NCBI RefSeq assembly: GCF_000511385.1
Contig: NC_023141.1
Span: 1-64,000 of the forward strand
Length of the DNA: 64,000 bases
Direction: 5' to 3'
Source: Phaeobacter gallaeciensis DSM 26640
GTDB taxonomy: Bacteria; Pseudomonadota; Alphaproteobacteria; Rhodobacterales; Rhodobacteraceae
The first letter of the stretch is position 1; the number at the start of each line of letters is the position of its first letter. Under the pieces are notes generated by a model. The model was not told the origin of the DNA. It worked only from the letters and a program-made list of their open reading frames with translations, and did no database searches. Position numbers and translations under genes: made by a program. Below are positions 15,587 to 24,804 of the stretch, one piece after another.

Positions 15587-17575
15587 CTATGCGTCCGCAT
15601 CGTCTCCCTCGACGATTACACCCTCCAAGAGCTCGCGATGTCGCTCCTGAAGATATGCTAGTGCCTGTCCATCATCGACGCGGTGTTCGAGCGCTTCTTT
15701 GATAAACTGAAGGCGAGCCATGTTTTCTTCAATGATCTCCGACCACGTTTTCACACCTATTGACACACGCTTGCGCTTTGAAATTAGTCGCCTTTGGGGG
15801 TCTGGACCTCCCTCAATACGAGCCGCCACCTCTTCGTTATACTCGTCCGAGACTAACCAGAAATGCCACTGCAAACCGTCAATGCCGTTGAAGCGGGCAT
15901 CCTTTTCAACTGCAAGCGCATAGCCTTCGATCTGCATCATATCCTTAGCGCTCAAGACAACCTTCGGAGCCTTTAGTTCGATAATCAGGTGTTCGATGTC
16001 GTTCGCCCGATGCCGTCTTTGCGAGCGCGACAACATCAGGTCAACGATCCCTCGACTCTTGCCCACAATTTTAACAGGGTCGTCGATTATAATTTCGGGG
16101 TCTAACTTTTCCTTATGGACTCGAAGAACATTCGTTAGCTCCTTGTCACTCGCCCACAAGTGATATTCCTCACCGAAAACCCATGTGTTCCGCTCCAATA
16201 TCTTGTGGAGCTGGGATCGCTCCTTCAGCTTCTTTCGCGCCTCATATTCGAACAGAATGAACCGCAGCGCATCGATGAATTTCAAACGATCGGCAACCAG
16301 CTTAGCTGCGCTGATAACGCCGGAAAGATCAGTTTCGTCCAGAAGCTCTGCCAGCTCCTTTTGCTTCTTCTTAGGAAGTTTCAACACTTCATCGAGGATA
16401 CGCTGCAATTCGTTCGGACTCTTCTCTATGGCGTTTCGTAATAGGCGTAGGTGCAAAGCTGTCTGTTTTTGCGTGGCCTCGCCGAAATCTGGTGAAGCGT
16501 CTTGCACGGTCACCGCAACGATATCGAAGATACTGCGCTTTGCCTCTTCCAAATGCGTTTCTGGCTCACCTTCAAAGGGATAAAGCTTCTTTTCCTTCCA
16601 ATCTTCGACTACGACCCGCGCGCGCGCCGCCGCTCGTTCCCGAAACAGCTGTTTGATCTGTTGTTTGGCCTCATCAATCGCGGCCTGAAGGCTCTGATGC
16701 ATTTCGGCAAGATCAAGTTGGCCATTCTGGTGAAGCTCTTCAATCGCCTTGGATTTCAGGTACGCGGAGAAGTGGAAATCCCCAACATGGAAGCGCGAAT
16801 CCACTTGGGAGAGCGGGAACCCCTGGGCGTTGCACAGATACAGGGCGCGCCTGGTCGATCGACGCCATTCAATGACCTCAAGAAAAACCGGATGTTCAAC
16901 GCCGTCTTCATCGGTGATCGGGGACAGGTCAATCTTCCACTCTTGCCGGATGGCAATAGCGGGATCAATCTTTTCTCCGCTGTAGATTATCGACACATCC
17001 CGATAGTCTTTGAGATAGATGGCGAATATTTCGGCTAAATCTTGGACGGCATTTTCTGGCTTCAGTGAACTGAATTGCCGCTTCAGCTCCGAAACCGTAA
17101 CGATAACACCAGTGTTCGCACCTCGCAGCGGCTTTTCTTCCGACACTCGCACGCGAGAAATCTCGCTTTCCAGGATCGTGATGTCATATTGCTGGGGCTT
17201 CTTCTCGTCGTCCTCGTAGACTACCTTCCAATCAACGGTTGCCCCCAACGCAAACGCCTTGAAACGTCCTCGCCCTTCCTGACCATGCAACATACGCTTA
17301 CGGGACTTGGTGTGCATACTGCGCCGCTTCCATGATCCACCAAGATTGCGGAAAAGATCAGGAGCGTCAGATCGGGGTATGCCAAGCCCATTGTCGTTGA
17401 CGTGGATTTTCCCAAGCCCGCCTAAGCCATCATCTTCTAGCTCGATATTGATCTCTGTCGCATCAGCATCGAGAGCGTTCCAGATCAGCTCCGAAAGCGC
17501 CTGTATAGGTGGTGCTTTTGCCTGCCGTTCAATGAAATCGTCTTTGACTTCGACACTGTATTCCTGAACGGTCAT
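15587..17575 (-). CDS. GHKL (MORC-like) ATPase fused to a Shedu-type nuclease domain
   Basis: The 662-aa protein has a GHKL ATPase at the N-terminus: SELIWNALDADA with Asn33, VNDNGLGIP at 59-67 (G1 box) and HGQEGRGRFKAFALG at 97-111 (ATP lid). A helical middle follows. The C-terminus has a PD-(D/E)XK-type core, LERNTWVFGEEY near 460, GIVDLML with Asp512 and IIELK at 531-535, resembling Shedu/DUF4263 nucleases. Bacterial MORC-like ATPases are known from restriction-modification neighbourhoods. Its start overlaps the end of the type ISP gene by 4 nt (ATGA), so the two are coupled. All core residues look intact. Confidence 0.8.
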   Translation of the reverse strand: MTVQEYSVEVKDDFIERQAKAPPIQALSELIWNALDADATEINIELEDDGLGGLGKIHVNDNGLGIPRSDAPDLFRNLGGSWKRRSMHTKSRKRMLHGQEGRGRFKAFALGATVDWKVVYEDDEKKPQQYDITILESEISRVRVSEEKPLRGANTGVIVTVSELKRQFSSLKPENAVQDLAEIFAIYLKDYRDVSIIYSGEKIDPAIAIRQEWKIDLSPITDEDGVEHPVFLEVIEWRRSTRRALYLCNAQGFPLSQVDSRFHVGDFHFSAYLKSKAIEELHQNGQLDLAEMHQSLQAAIDEAKQQIKQLFRERAAARARVVVEDWKEKKLYPFEGEPETHLEEAKRSIFDIVAVTVQDASPDFGEATQKQTALHLRLLRNAIEKSPNELQRILDEVLKLPKKKQKELAELLDETDLSGVISAAKLVADRLKFIDALRFILFEYEARKKLKERSQLHKILERNTWVFGEEYHLWASDKELTNVLRVHKEKLDPEIIIDDPVKIVGKSRGIVDLMLSRSQRRHRANDIEHLIIELKAPKVVLSAKDMMQIEGYALAVEKDARFNGIDGLQWHFWLVSDEYNEEVAARIEGGPDPQRRLISKRKRVSIGVKTWSEIIEENMARLQFIKEALEHRVDDGQALAYLQERHRELLEGVIVEGDDADA

Positions 17576-20500
17576 GTGTCGATCTCCAACTTCGGTAGGC
17601 CGCGCACGATCTTCATCGTCTCAAGGCTCACGGTGATCACCCTCTGGAATAGCTCAAGAGGATAGGCGGGGTTTTTCATAGTCTCAACTGCGTAACTGTT
17701 GGCATCGTTGACGATATCACTGCCCTTCTTGGTTTTGGGGTTGTAGTTGTCTTTCAATACCCCCTGCCGCTCCCTGACCCATTCCAAAGCGGGTTTGCCG
17801 TTTACGACATACTCATAAGCTTCCAACGGAATATCCTGCATGGTGATGTTGGCGTTGTAGACCACCGACGATTTGTCGAGGTTTGGACGTTTGCCCGCGT
17901 ATTGCATCTTGGTCACACGAAAGAACGCCTCTGCATCATCATAGACCCAAGTCCGTCGATCACCCTGCTTGAAGGTGACGGGATAAGGCTCAACGTTTTC
18001 ATAACCCACATGCAGCTCTGCAAGGTCACGGCCAGCTTGTGCGAATGCTCGAAAGTCTCCAGCCTTCTTTACACAAGGGATACGGGGCAGTTCTTTGGTT
18101 AGGTTATCCCCGTACAGGTTCCGATAATCTTCAGAGTGCAAGAGGCCATATGTGTAGTAAAAAATATCTTCCTTGGTGACCGCTTCACTTGGATATGCGG
18201 CCTGAAAATGACTAAGGCCTTCATTGGTGATGCCATCGCGCCGAGCTATTGGTGTATTGTCAGCAAACAAGTCATCCGACTCCGCGTCAGCCTCGTCATA
18301 GATATGAAGGGGAAAACATTGCGTGCCGCCTTTCATCGCAGAAACACAGAGCTCGACGATGCTGTCAGTCATGATGGCCGTGAACCCCGCTGCATGACCA
18401 GGAGCGGAAACACAAATTGCGCGATTTTCGGTGTCACCGTCTGGAAAGACGACCGACATCTTGTAGATCATCTCATTAAGTCTACGACTGAAGAACAGCC
18501 ACTCTTTTGAGAATGGGCGGTAGATGGCAGGTACAAACTTACCCTCATCGAGATCGAGTTTTTTCCCACGTTCAAAATCCTTTAGCAGCGCACGTGTCCA
18601 ATTCGTTTGCTTTGGGTCGGTGAGTAAATCTGGGACAGGCTGTGAAGCCTCTTGTGCCGCACGACGCCTTTCAAGTTCACCGTTATAGGTATCAATGAGG
18701 GAAGATACATTGCGCTCTAGCCCAGACCGAGATCGGTTAAAGCACCACGTATCGCGTTGGGTTTTAACTCCAGAAGAATAGACATCAAACAATGTCTCCG
18801 CTGTCTTATCCTTCTTATCCCCGATCTTGATGAACTGATCAAAAGACCCTTCGCGCTGATTGATCCAATCCCCGTGTTCGTCGGGCTCTATCTCAGTCCA
18901 TCCATCGACGTGGGCAATTCCATCGATTGAGCCAAAATCACGAATAATCGATAGCTTTTCCTTCTCTTCCAAATAGTCCCCAATATCCCGATAGTGGATG
19001 CGGCCGCGATGCGCAGACTCGGGGTTGCGGACAAGTACTGAAATAGTGATCGGCGTACGCGTACCTGCCCCAAAAACGTTGCCTTTTTCCCTGCGACGAC
19101 GTTCGCCAGTTAAGGATGCATCCCCGCGAAGATTGAAAACATAAAGATCGGTGAATTCTGTCGCGAAGGATTTACGAACACCTGCGGCTGTATTCCCGCT
19201 CAACCAGCCACCATTGGTTATGAAAGCCACAACCCCACCATCATCGCCGATCCGGTCGCTTGCCCAACGAAAAGCGCGCAAATAGCTGTTATAAAGCCCG
19301 TTCTTATTCTGCGCTTCGGTCAATGCCGCATAGGTGTCTCGAATGCGGCCATCCAGTCCAGGGTACTCAACATTTGCATTGTCATCGTTGGCGCTCTCTT
19401 GCCCCTTTGAGTAAGGCGGATTGCCAAGTATGACGCGAATATCTGTCGCCTTTTGGCGCTTTCGGCGTTCTGAATTGTCTGGCATGTAGTGCGAAATCAG
19501 ATCGTCGCTTTCATACATTCTGAAGGTATCAGTAAGGCAAATTCCTTCGAATGGAACATAATCCCCACCCTGTTGACCGTGGAACACTGCCTCGATGTTG
19601 ATCGCAGCGATATAGTAAGCCAAAAGCACAATTTCATTGGCGTGGATTTCCTTACGGAACTTGTGCTCCATCTCTTCTGGTGCGATTAAGCCTGATTGCA
19701 AAAGCCGCGTGATGAACGTACCGGTGCCAGTGAAGGGATCGATAATGTGGACGCCTTCAGAACCCAATGTCTGATCGAACTCCCTCTGCAAAACAGCATT
19801 CACAGAATGAATAACAAAATCCACGATCTCAACGGGCGTGTAGACAATCCCAAATTTATCAGTCGTACGAGGGAATGCCCTTTTGAAGAATTTTTCATAA
19901 AGCTCTTTGACCAAATTTTGCTTCGCAGAAGGGTCGGAAATCCCTTCAGCACGTAGCTTTACGCTCGCATAAAACTTTTCGAGGTCTTTGGATTCCTTAT
20001 CCAGGTTGGCCTCGTTGAGCACATCCAGTACGCGCTGCATGGCACGCGAAACGGGGTTTTCACTGGTGAACTGGTGGCCTTCGAAGAGCACCTGGAAGAC
20101 GGGGCGCGTGATGATGTGCTGCGCCAGCATCTCGATCGCGTCGGCCTCAGTGATCGTCTCGTTCAGATCGTCGCGTAGCTCTTCGAGGAAATCGTCAAAG
20201 GCTTTGCGCGCGGGTGTGTCAGGGTCTTTCAAGATGCCCGTCAGGCGCGTGATGTGGTTCTTGGCAATATCGGCAATGTTGGTTGCCCAATCTTCCCAAT
20301 AGTCCCGCGTCCCGCATTTCTTGACGATCTTGGCCATAATAGCGCGGGAAAATTCATCGACTGAGAAGGCCATTTCCGTCTGTTCGGGGCCGGTCGCAAC
20401 AGGGTCACGCCCTGGCGTGCCGATATTCGATCGGGCGGCGACAGCCTTGGTTGGCAGGTCTTCGACCACGGCTGTCACAGCCTTCAGCTCGTCACTGTCG

Positions 20501-22500
20501 ATCTCTGGTGTGCCGGTGATGCCGATGATCTCGATCTGGCCGCTCACGTCTTGGCCAAGGGATGCCTTGTTGATCGTCGCATCAAAGCGATCGTCATGGG
20601 CACGAAGGGCATTCAGGATTTGCCAAACAACACGGAACTTCTCGTTGTCAGCAAGCGCCTGCTCGGGCGGTACGCCTGCGGGCACGCCCACGGGCAGGAT
20701 CACATAGCCCATTTTCTTGGTGTCAGTCTTGCGCATGACGCGGCCAACCGATTGCACCACGTCGATCTGGCTCTTGCGCGGGTGCAAGAACATGATCGCA
20801 TCAAGAGCGGGCACGTCCACGCCTTCAGAGAGGCAACGGGCATTGGTGAGAATACGGCATGTGTGATCGCTTGCGTCGGCCTTTAGCCAATCAAGGAGCC
20901 TGCCGCGCTCCTTGGCGTTGAATGTGCCGTCTACATGCTCGATCTCGCAACGGAGCTGGTCATCGTCTTCCTCGATATCATCGAGGATCGGATCATCGCC
21001 AAGGAATTCATCGACCACGGCCGAGAATTCATCGCGGATCAGCTTAGAGCTGCGAATATCTTTGCAGAATGCCAGGGCGCGACGCATCGGGTGTGGATCG
21101 GCGGCAACATCTGCTTTCATATCGGTCTTGGTCAGCGCTTTGTAACACCCGACGATCTTGGTGGCGTCATCGAGGACAAGCTCGCTTGCGCTATCAGCAA
21201 GGCGCTTTTGAACGCCGGTGCTGATGAGCCCCTCGTCCATAGCCAGGACGATCACCTTGTAGTCGGTGAGCAAGTTGTTCTGCACCGCCCAGGAGAAACC
21301 ACGATAAAAGAGGGTTTTGCCAAAGAGGTCTTCATCGTCCATCGAGGCGAGCACAGCGTCGGCCTCGTCGGCCTTGGCTTTGACGTTATCGCCAAATATG
21401 CGCGGCGTAGCGGTCATGTAGAGCCGCTTATTACCCTGGATCACGTCATTGTCGTGAACCTTCACGAAGTTGGATTCATCCTCGCCTGCGAGGGTTGCGC
21501 CGGTCGTGCGGTGTGCCTCATCACAGATGATCAGATCGAATTCAGGAAAGTCGTGCTGCTTTTGGGCATCGGCAATCACCTGAATGGATTGATAGGTCGC
21601 AAACACCACGGTCATCTTATCAGTCGCCTGATGATTGACGCCTTCCGCAATCTTTGCCGCGTCAGTGCTGGCCGGAAAGGCCAGATCAAGAATGTCGATC
21701 TCGGCGATGTCGTTGTTGCTGGCGCGGCGTTTTCCGACCTGCGTATCGGAGCAAACAGCAAAGGATCGTAGCGGTGTCGCGGTGTCGCCTGTCCACTCGC
21801 GCACGGTTTGCGCCATGAGCGCAAGGGAAGGCACAAGAAACAAGACAAGCTTGCCCTGCCCTGCAAGGTCTTCGGCAATCTTCAAACTGGTGAACGTCTT
21901 GCCTGTACCGCAAGCCATGATCATCTTGCCGCGATCGGCCTCGGTCAAACCCGCGCGCACGTCACGCAAGGCTTCCTTCTGGTGCGTCCTGAGCGTTTTC
22001 TTACCCGCAAGGACGACCTCACCATCGTCGGAAAAGGTCTCCCAAAGGATAGGGCTTTCTTGAAGATCGTTGAGTCCGATGCGAATTGTCGGGATCGCCT
22101 GCCCACGGATCATCGTTTCGGCGTTTTCGCTCCATGTGCGCTCGGTGGTGTCAATGATCACACGGCGTTTGAAGGGCTCTTTTCCTGAAGCGGATATAAA
22201 ACTGTCGATATCCTCTTTGCGGATGCGATAGGCGGCATCATAGAATTTGCACTGAATGGCGGCGTAGCCGTCTTCGTCCTTGAGCTTGGCTACAAGGTCG
22301 ATGCCTGTGTCTCGGCCGTCCCAGCCTTGCTCAATTGCCCATGCGGCATAGGGCTTCACATCTTCATATTGTTCGACCTGCACGGGATCGTTGGTCAGGT
22401 AGGCAATGGAAAGGCGCTCAAAATACGTGCCCTTGTCGCGTTCGGTGCGCGCGGCTTCTCGATATGAATTCAAAAGGTCTTGGAGAGAATTAGTCGTCAT
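17572..22500 (-). CDS. Type ISP restriction-modification enzyme (single polypeptide)
   Basis: The 1642-aa protein has the full type ISP order. An Mrr-like nuclease lies at the N-terminus (GIDLVAKL with Asp68, AIQCKF with Gln83-Cys-Lys85). An SF2 translocase follows: ACGTGKT at 196-202, DEAH at 327-330, QSVGRVMR at 583-590. Next come a coupling region, an N6-adenine methyltransferase (DPFTGTG at 921-927, NPPY at 1027-1030) and a C-terminal target-recognition region. The length fits LlaGI-type enzymes. It methylates one strand of an asymmetric site and cuts unmodified DNA after head-to-head translocation. No motif is broken. It is first in an operon with the GHKL-nuclease gene. Confidence 0.9.
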   Translation of the reverse strand: MTTNSLQDLLNSYREAARTERDKGTYFERLSIAYLTNDPVQVEQYEDVKPYAAWAIEQGWDGRDTGIDLVAKLKDEDGYAAIQCKFYDAAYRIRKEDIDSFISASGKEPFKRRVIIDTTERTWSENAETMIRGQAIPTIRIGLNDLQESPILWETFSDDGEVVLAGKKTLRTHQKEALRDVRAGLTEADRGKMIMACGTGKTFTSLKIAEDLAGQGKLVLFLVPSLALMAQTVREWTGDTATPLRSFAVCSDTQVGKRRASNNDIAEIDILDLAFPASTDAAKIAEGVNHQATDKMTVVFATYQSIQVIADAQKQHDFPEFDLIICDEAHRTTGATLAGEDESNFVKVHDNDVIQGNKRLYMTATPRIFGDNVKAKADEADAVLASMDDEDLFGKTLFYRGFSWAVQNNLLTDYKVIVLAMDEGLISTGVQKRLADSASELVLDDATKIVGCYKALTKTDMKADVAADPHPMRRALAFCKDIRSSKLIRDEFSAVVDEFLGDDPILDDIEEDDDQLRCEIEHVDGTFNAKERGRLLDWLKADASDHTCRILTNARCLSEGVDVPALDAIMFLHPRKSQIDVVQSVGRVMRKTDTKKMGYVILPVGVPAGVPPEQALADNEKFRVVWQILNALRAHDDRFDATINKASLGQDVSGQIEIIGITGTPEIDSDELKAVTAVVEDLPTKAVAARSNIGTPGRDPVATGPEQTEMAFSVDEFSRAIMAKIVKKCGTRDYWEDWATNIADIAKNHITRLTGILKDPDTPARKAFDDFLEELRDDLNETITEADAIEMLAQHIITRPVFQVLFEGHQFTSENPVSRAMQRVLDVLNEANLDKESKDLEKFYASVKLRAEGISDPSAKQNLVKELYEKFFKRAFPRTTDKFGIVYTPVEIVDFVIHSVNAVLQREFDQTLGSEGVHIIDPFTGTGTFITRLLQSGLIAPEEMEHKFRKEIHANEIVLLAYYIAAINIEAVFHGQQGGDYVPFEGICLTDTFRMYESDDLISHYMPDNSERRKRQKATDIRVILGNPPYSKGQESANDDNANVEYPGLDGRIRDTYAALTEAQNKNGLYNSYLRAFRWASDRIGDDGGVVAFITNGGWLSGNTAAGVRKSFATEFTDLYVFNLRGDASLTGERRRREKGNVFGAGTRTPITISVLVRNPESAHRGRIHYRDIGDYLEEKEKLSIIRDFGSIDGIAHVDGWTEIEPDEHGDWINQREGSFDQFIKIGDKKDKTAETLFDVYSSGVKTQRDTWCFNRSRSGLERNVSSLIDTYNGELERRRAAQEASQPVPDLLTDPKQTNWTRALLKDFERGKKLDLDEGKFVPAIYRPFSKEWLFFSRRLNEMIYKMSVVFPDGDTENRAICVSAPGHAAGFTAIMTDSIVELCVSAMKGGTQCFPLHIYDEADAESDDLFADNTPIARRDGITNEGLSHFQAAYPSEAVTKEDIFYYTYGLLHSEDYRNLYGDNLTKELPRIPCVKKAGDFRAFAQAGRDLAELHVGYENVEPYPVTFKQGDRRTWVYDDAEAFFRVTKMQYAGKRPNLDKSSVVYNANITMQDIPLEAYEYVVNGKPALEWVRERQGVLKDNYNPKTKKGSDIVNDANSYAVETMKNPAYPLELFQRVITVSLETMKIVRGLPKLEIDT

Positions 22501-22648
22501 TTAAGGCTGTCCGTCCCGTCGATTATCTGCGCGTGAAAGCGCTTTATTTCTTTTCGCACAGCTTCCAGTTGCCAGGAAGGAATTTCCCTAAACAATCCAG
22601 AGGCTTTTAATACTGCATGCTTGCATCCAATGCGCCTTGAATGATTGG

Positions 22649-22978
22649 TTAGGCGTGGAGCCCGTTGTTCGGTGTCAACGAAAAAGATACGCCCTCGCGC
22701 TGCTTCAGGCGGGCAACCATAGCCAGCAGATTATCGGCGCGCGGGTTTCCCTTGGCGCTGAGCATGCGCATCAGGCTCTTGGGGTCTTTGTCCATATCCT
22801 CGGCAAGGGTCTCGAACCCTACGGTGGCATTCACGTAATCGCGCAGCAGCACTTTGCCCGTTTCGAGATCGTCGCTGAGCATCGCTTCGATCGCTTCACG
22901 GAACAGGCCAACACGAAACTCAGGATCACGCTCGGCACGCGCCTTGATGGTTTCTTTGAAATCTTTGGTCAGTGGCAT
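22649..22978 (-). CDS. higA: HigA-like antitoxin with HTH
   Basis: The 109-aa product (MPLTKDFKETIKARAERDPE...) has an N-terminal helical part and a HTH-like region (FETLAEDMDKDPKSLMRMLSAKGNP) like chromosomal and plasmid HigA/addiction antidotes. ATG 22978 lies at the toxin stop, with AAGGAG in the toxin coding end. Toxin-first order is the HigBA arrangement. A longer start at 23014 would lie inside the toxin gene. Confidence 0.75.
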   Translation of the reverse strand: MPLTKDFKETIKARAERDPEFRVGLFREAIEAMLSDDLETGKVLLRDYVNATVGFETLAEDMDKDPKSLMRMLSAKGNPRADNLLAMVARLKQREGVSFSLTPNNGLHA

Positions 22979-22979
22979 G

Positions 22980-23309
22980 TCAGTCTCCTTTCTGTTTTCG
23001 GCTCTTGTAGTCACCCCAAGATACCTTCGCTTTCTCGATGTCCTTGGACTGGCGCTTCTTCGTGCCGCCGCAGAGCAATATCACCAGCTTGTCACCGTCC
23101 TGGCCGAAATAGACGCGATAGCCTGGGCCAAAAATGATGCGCCGCTCAGATACCCCCTGCCCTACAGGCTTCACATCGCCCAGATTGCCGGTCTCGATCC
23201 GCGCAAGCGCGGTTCTGACCTTCAGGGCAGCGGCAGTGTCGAGTTTGTTGAACCAATCCTCGAACGGCACTTTTCCCTCTTCAGTGACATAGAGAACAAG
23301 TTCGATCAT
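22980..23309 (-). CDS. higB: RelE/HigB-type toxin
   Basis: The 109-aa protein (MIELVLYVTEEGKVPFEDWF, then VRTALARIETGNLGDVKPVG, GYRVYFGQDGDKLVILLCGG and TKKRQSKDIEKAKVSW) is a typical RelE-superfamily addiction killer of the phage-Gp49/HigB type, which cuts mRNA on ribosomes. The conserved C-terminal GGTKKRQ...DI.KA pattern is present. It precedes its antitoxin by overlapping signals. Confidence 0.85.
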   Translation of the reverse strand: MIELVLYVTEEGKVPFEDWFNKLDTAAALKVRTALARIETGNLGDVKPVGQGVSERRIIFGPGYRVYFGQDGDKLVILLCGGTKKRQSKDIEKAKVSWGDYKSRKQKGD

Positions 23310-23432
23310 AGAAAGCTTCGGTTACACATATGTTACCATTTGTCAAACTCAAATTTCAAGGAAAGGGCGCTATCACCTGTATTTTCCCTATATTCCTTTG
23401 GCGCAAAAATGCTCTTTTCGGATTGGCGCGCT

Positions 23433-23768
23433 GTCCTACTGTCGCACAAGAGCCAGCACCTCACACGGCCAGCATGGTCGCCCAGGACAGCGCGGATCGG
23501 CCCATACGGGTAACGATCGACTGTCGCAGTCAGTCTTTCGAGATCCGCGCGAGGCGCGCAGAACGCATATCCCAAAGGTCTGATCCGATTCCGCTTGCGC
23601 TCTATCGGATTAGGCAGTTTTCCATTTGGTTTTTGTCCGCCCAACAGACCTGCCCTGGCCGGTCAATTGGCAAGCGCCCGCTACGCGGTCGTCGCGGGGC
23701 AGGGCCGTGTCCTCACCTTCGGTTGCGGGCCGCACCACCCCTGCCCCACGACCATTGACAGTCCCGGT
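23433..23768 (+). repeat. Left half of the split composite leader (copy 2)
   Basis: This stretch matches 7362-7699 almost base for base and stops abruptly after GTCCCGG at 23767, where the 19-kb element begins. The missing right half resumes at 43022. It contains structured element B2. Confidence 0.9.
23696..23747 (+). ncRNA. Structured core element B2
   Basis: The core is the same as B1 (CCGTGTCCTC...GCGGGCCGCACCA), but the arms GGGGCAGGG (23696-23704) and CCCTGCCCC (23739-23747) pair perfectly over 9 bp. In the ancestral uninterrupted leader the core would lie 175 nt before the 43171 start, close to the 173 nt of B1. Confidence 0.6.
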
Positions 23769-23795
23769 GTGGAACGTCACCAATCTTTGACTCAA
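23768..23795 (+). repeat. Left terminal inverted repeat of the 19-kb element
   Basis: TGTnGAAnGTCA, 8 variable bases, then TGACnCAA; 17 of 28 positions match the right end in inverted orientation. Confidence 0.85.
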
Positions 23796-24099
23796 CACGG
23801 CTATTTTTATGAATCCTTTCAATGGGCCGCGTCATGCAATACTGACCCAAACGTCAAGCATTTCCGACCCAAAACCAAAGCGGCCCTTCGTTGAAGCTGC
23901 GGCGAAGGTGCCAAAAGAGCCCAATCTGTAAGTTCTTTTCTCTCGCTGCAAGCGCACGCAGCGCGGATATTGCTGCAACAGCAAAATTACATTGCCGCGG
24001 TGCAGGGACAAGACCGGCCATTAATGTGACCTACAGCGATAACGAAGTGCTCAAGCTTCAGGCCGCGCGGCAAAGTGTAAGTTCGCTGTGAATTGGCCC
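23796..24099. other. Noncoding left end of the 19-kb element
   Basis: About 300 bp between the terminal repeat and the ThuA stop. It holds an internal TGACCCAA (23843-23850) of the kind expected for a transposase-binding subterminal repeat. I see no gene. Confidence 0.5.
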
Positions 24100-24804
24100 T
24101 TATGTCTTGCTCGCAGCCCAAATCGCTCCGCGGCGGATCATCTCGGTCACTTCTGGAACCTTGAGATCATCCAGTTCATGCCCGATCGAGCAGTAGAACA
24201 CACGCCCCTTGTCCCAGCGACGCGTCCAGGTCACGGGGATCACGGTCCCCTCAATCCACCAGAGGTGGTCACCTGAAAACGTCGTCGTGGCGAGCACGTT
24301 GTTCGACGGGTCCGTGAGCATGTAATATTGCTCAGATGTAATGCGGAAACTGCGGATGCCGTTGACAAGTGGGTGATCCGGCTGGCAGATCGTCACGTCA
24401 TAATCAATGTAGTCTTCTTTGGGCTGGAGGTTGTCGGGCCAGCCGGGGGGGTGGGCGACGAATTGGCCGCCGATCAGGAAGTGATAGGTCGGACGGTCGC
24501 GAAATGCATCGCCCATATGGCCGTGCCAGCCGGCAAGTCCACAGCCATCGCCGATGAGCTTGAGCAGGCCATCCTCTTGTGGCTTGGTCATATTGCCAAA
24601 CTCTTCTTTGTGCCCAGAGCGTGCGGACGACCAGATCGGGGTGATCAGATCGACGTCCGCCATTTCCTCGGGATGTTCCAGTGGCTCCAGCGTGTCATGG
24701 ATGACAACCTCAAACCCGTTCTCCTGAAGCAGATCGCGATACCAATCCGCGAAATCCATAGGAGCATGGCCTTCCCACCCTCCCACAAAAAGTACAGCTT
24801 TCAT
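24100..24804 (-). CDS. ThuA domain protein
   Basis: The 234-aa protein (MKAVLFVGGWEGHAP..., GLLKLIGDGCGLAGWHGHMG, then EQYYMLTDP and a C-terminal GRVFYCSIGHELDDL) matches the ThuA family, glutamine-amidotransferase-like proteins found in sugar and trehalose utilisation clusters. Catalytic role is not established for the family. It is the last gene of the minus-strand sugar operon and overlaps the dehydrogenase gene upstream by 4 nt. Confidence 0.85.
   Translation of the reverse strand: MKAVLFVGGWEGHAPMDFADWYRDLLQENGFEVVIHDTLEPLEHPEEMADVDLITPIWSSARSGHKEEFGNMTKPQEDGLLKLIGDGCGLAGWHGHMGDAFRDRPTYHFLIGGQFVAHPPGWPDNLQPKEDYIDYDVTICQPDHPLVNGIRSFRITSEQYYMLTDPSNNVLATTTFSGDHLWWIEGTVIPVTWTRRWDKGRVFYCSIGHELDDLKVPEVTEMIRRGAIWAASKT

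Noticed and set aside
22498..22650. Minus-strand frame with protein-like sequence ending at the ATGA of the type ISP start
   Set aside because: The frame reads well (SGLFREIPSWQLEAVRKEIK) but has no start codon with a ribosome site, and its upstream part runs through higA in another frame. It may be a remnant; not called.
23796..24099. Possible transposase remnant at the left end of the 19-kb element
   Set aside because: I read all frames and found no istA/istB, DDE or helper ATPase motif in this stretch or in the right end.
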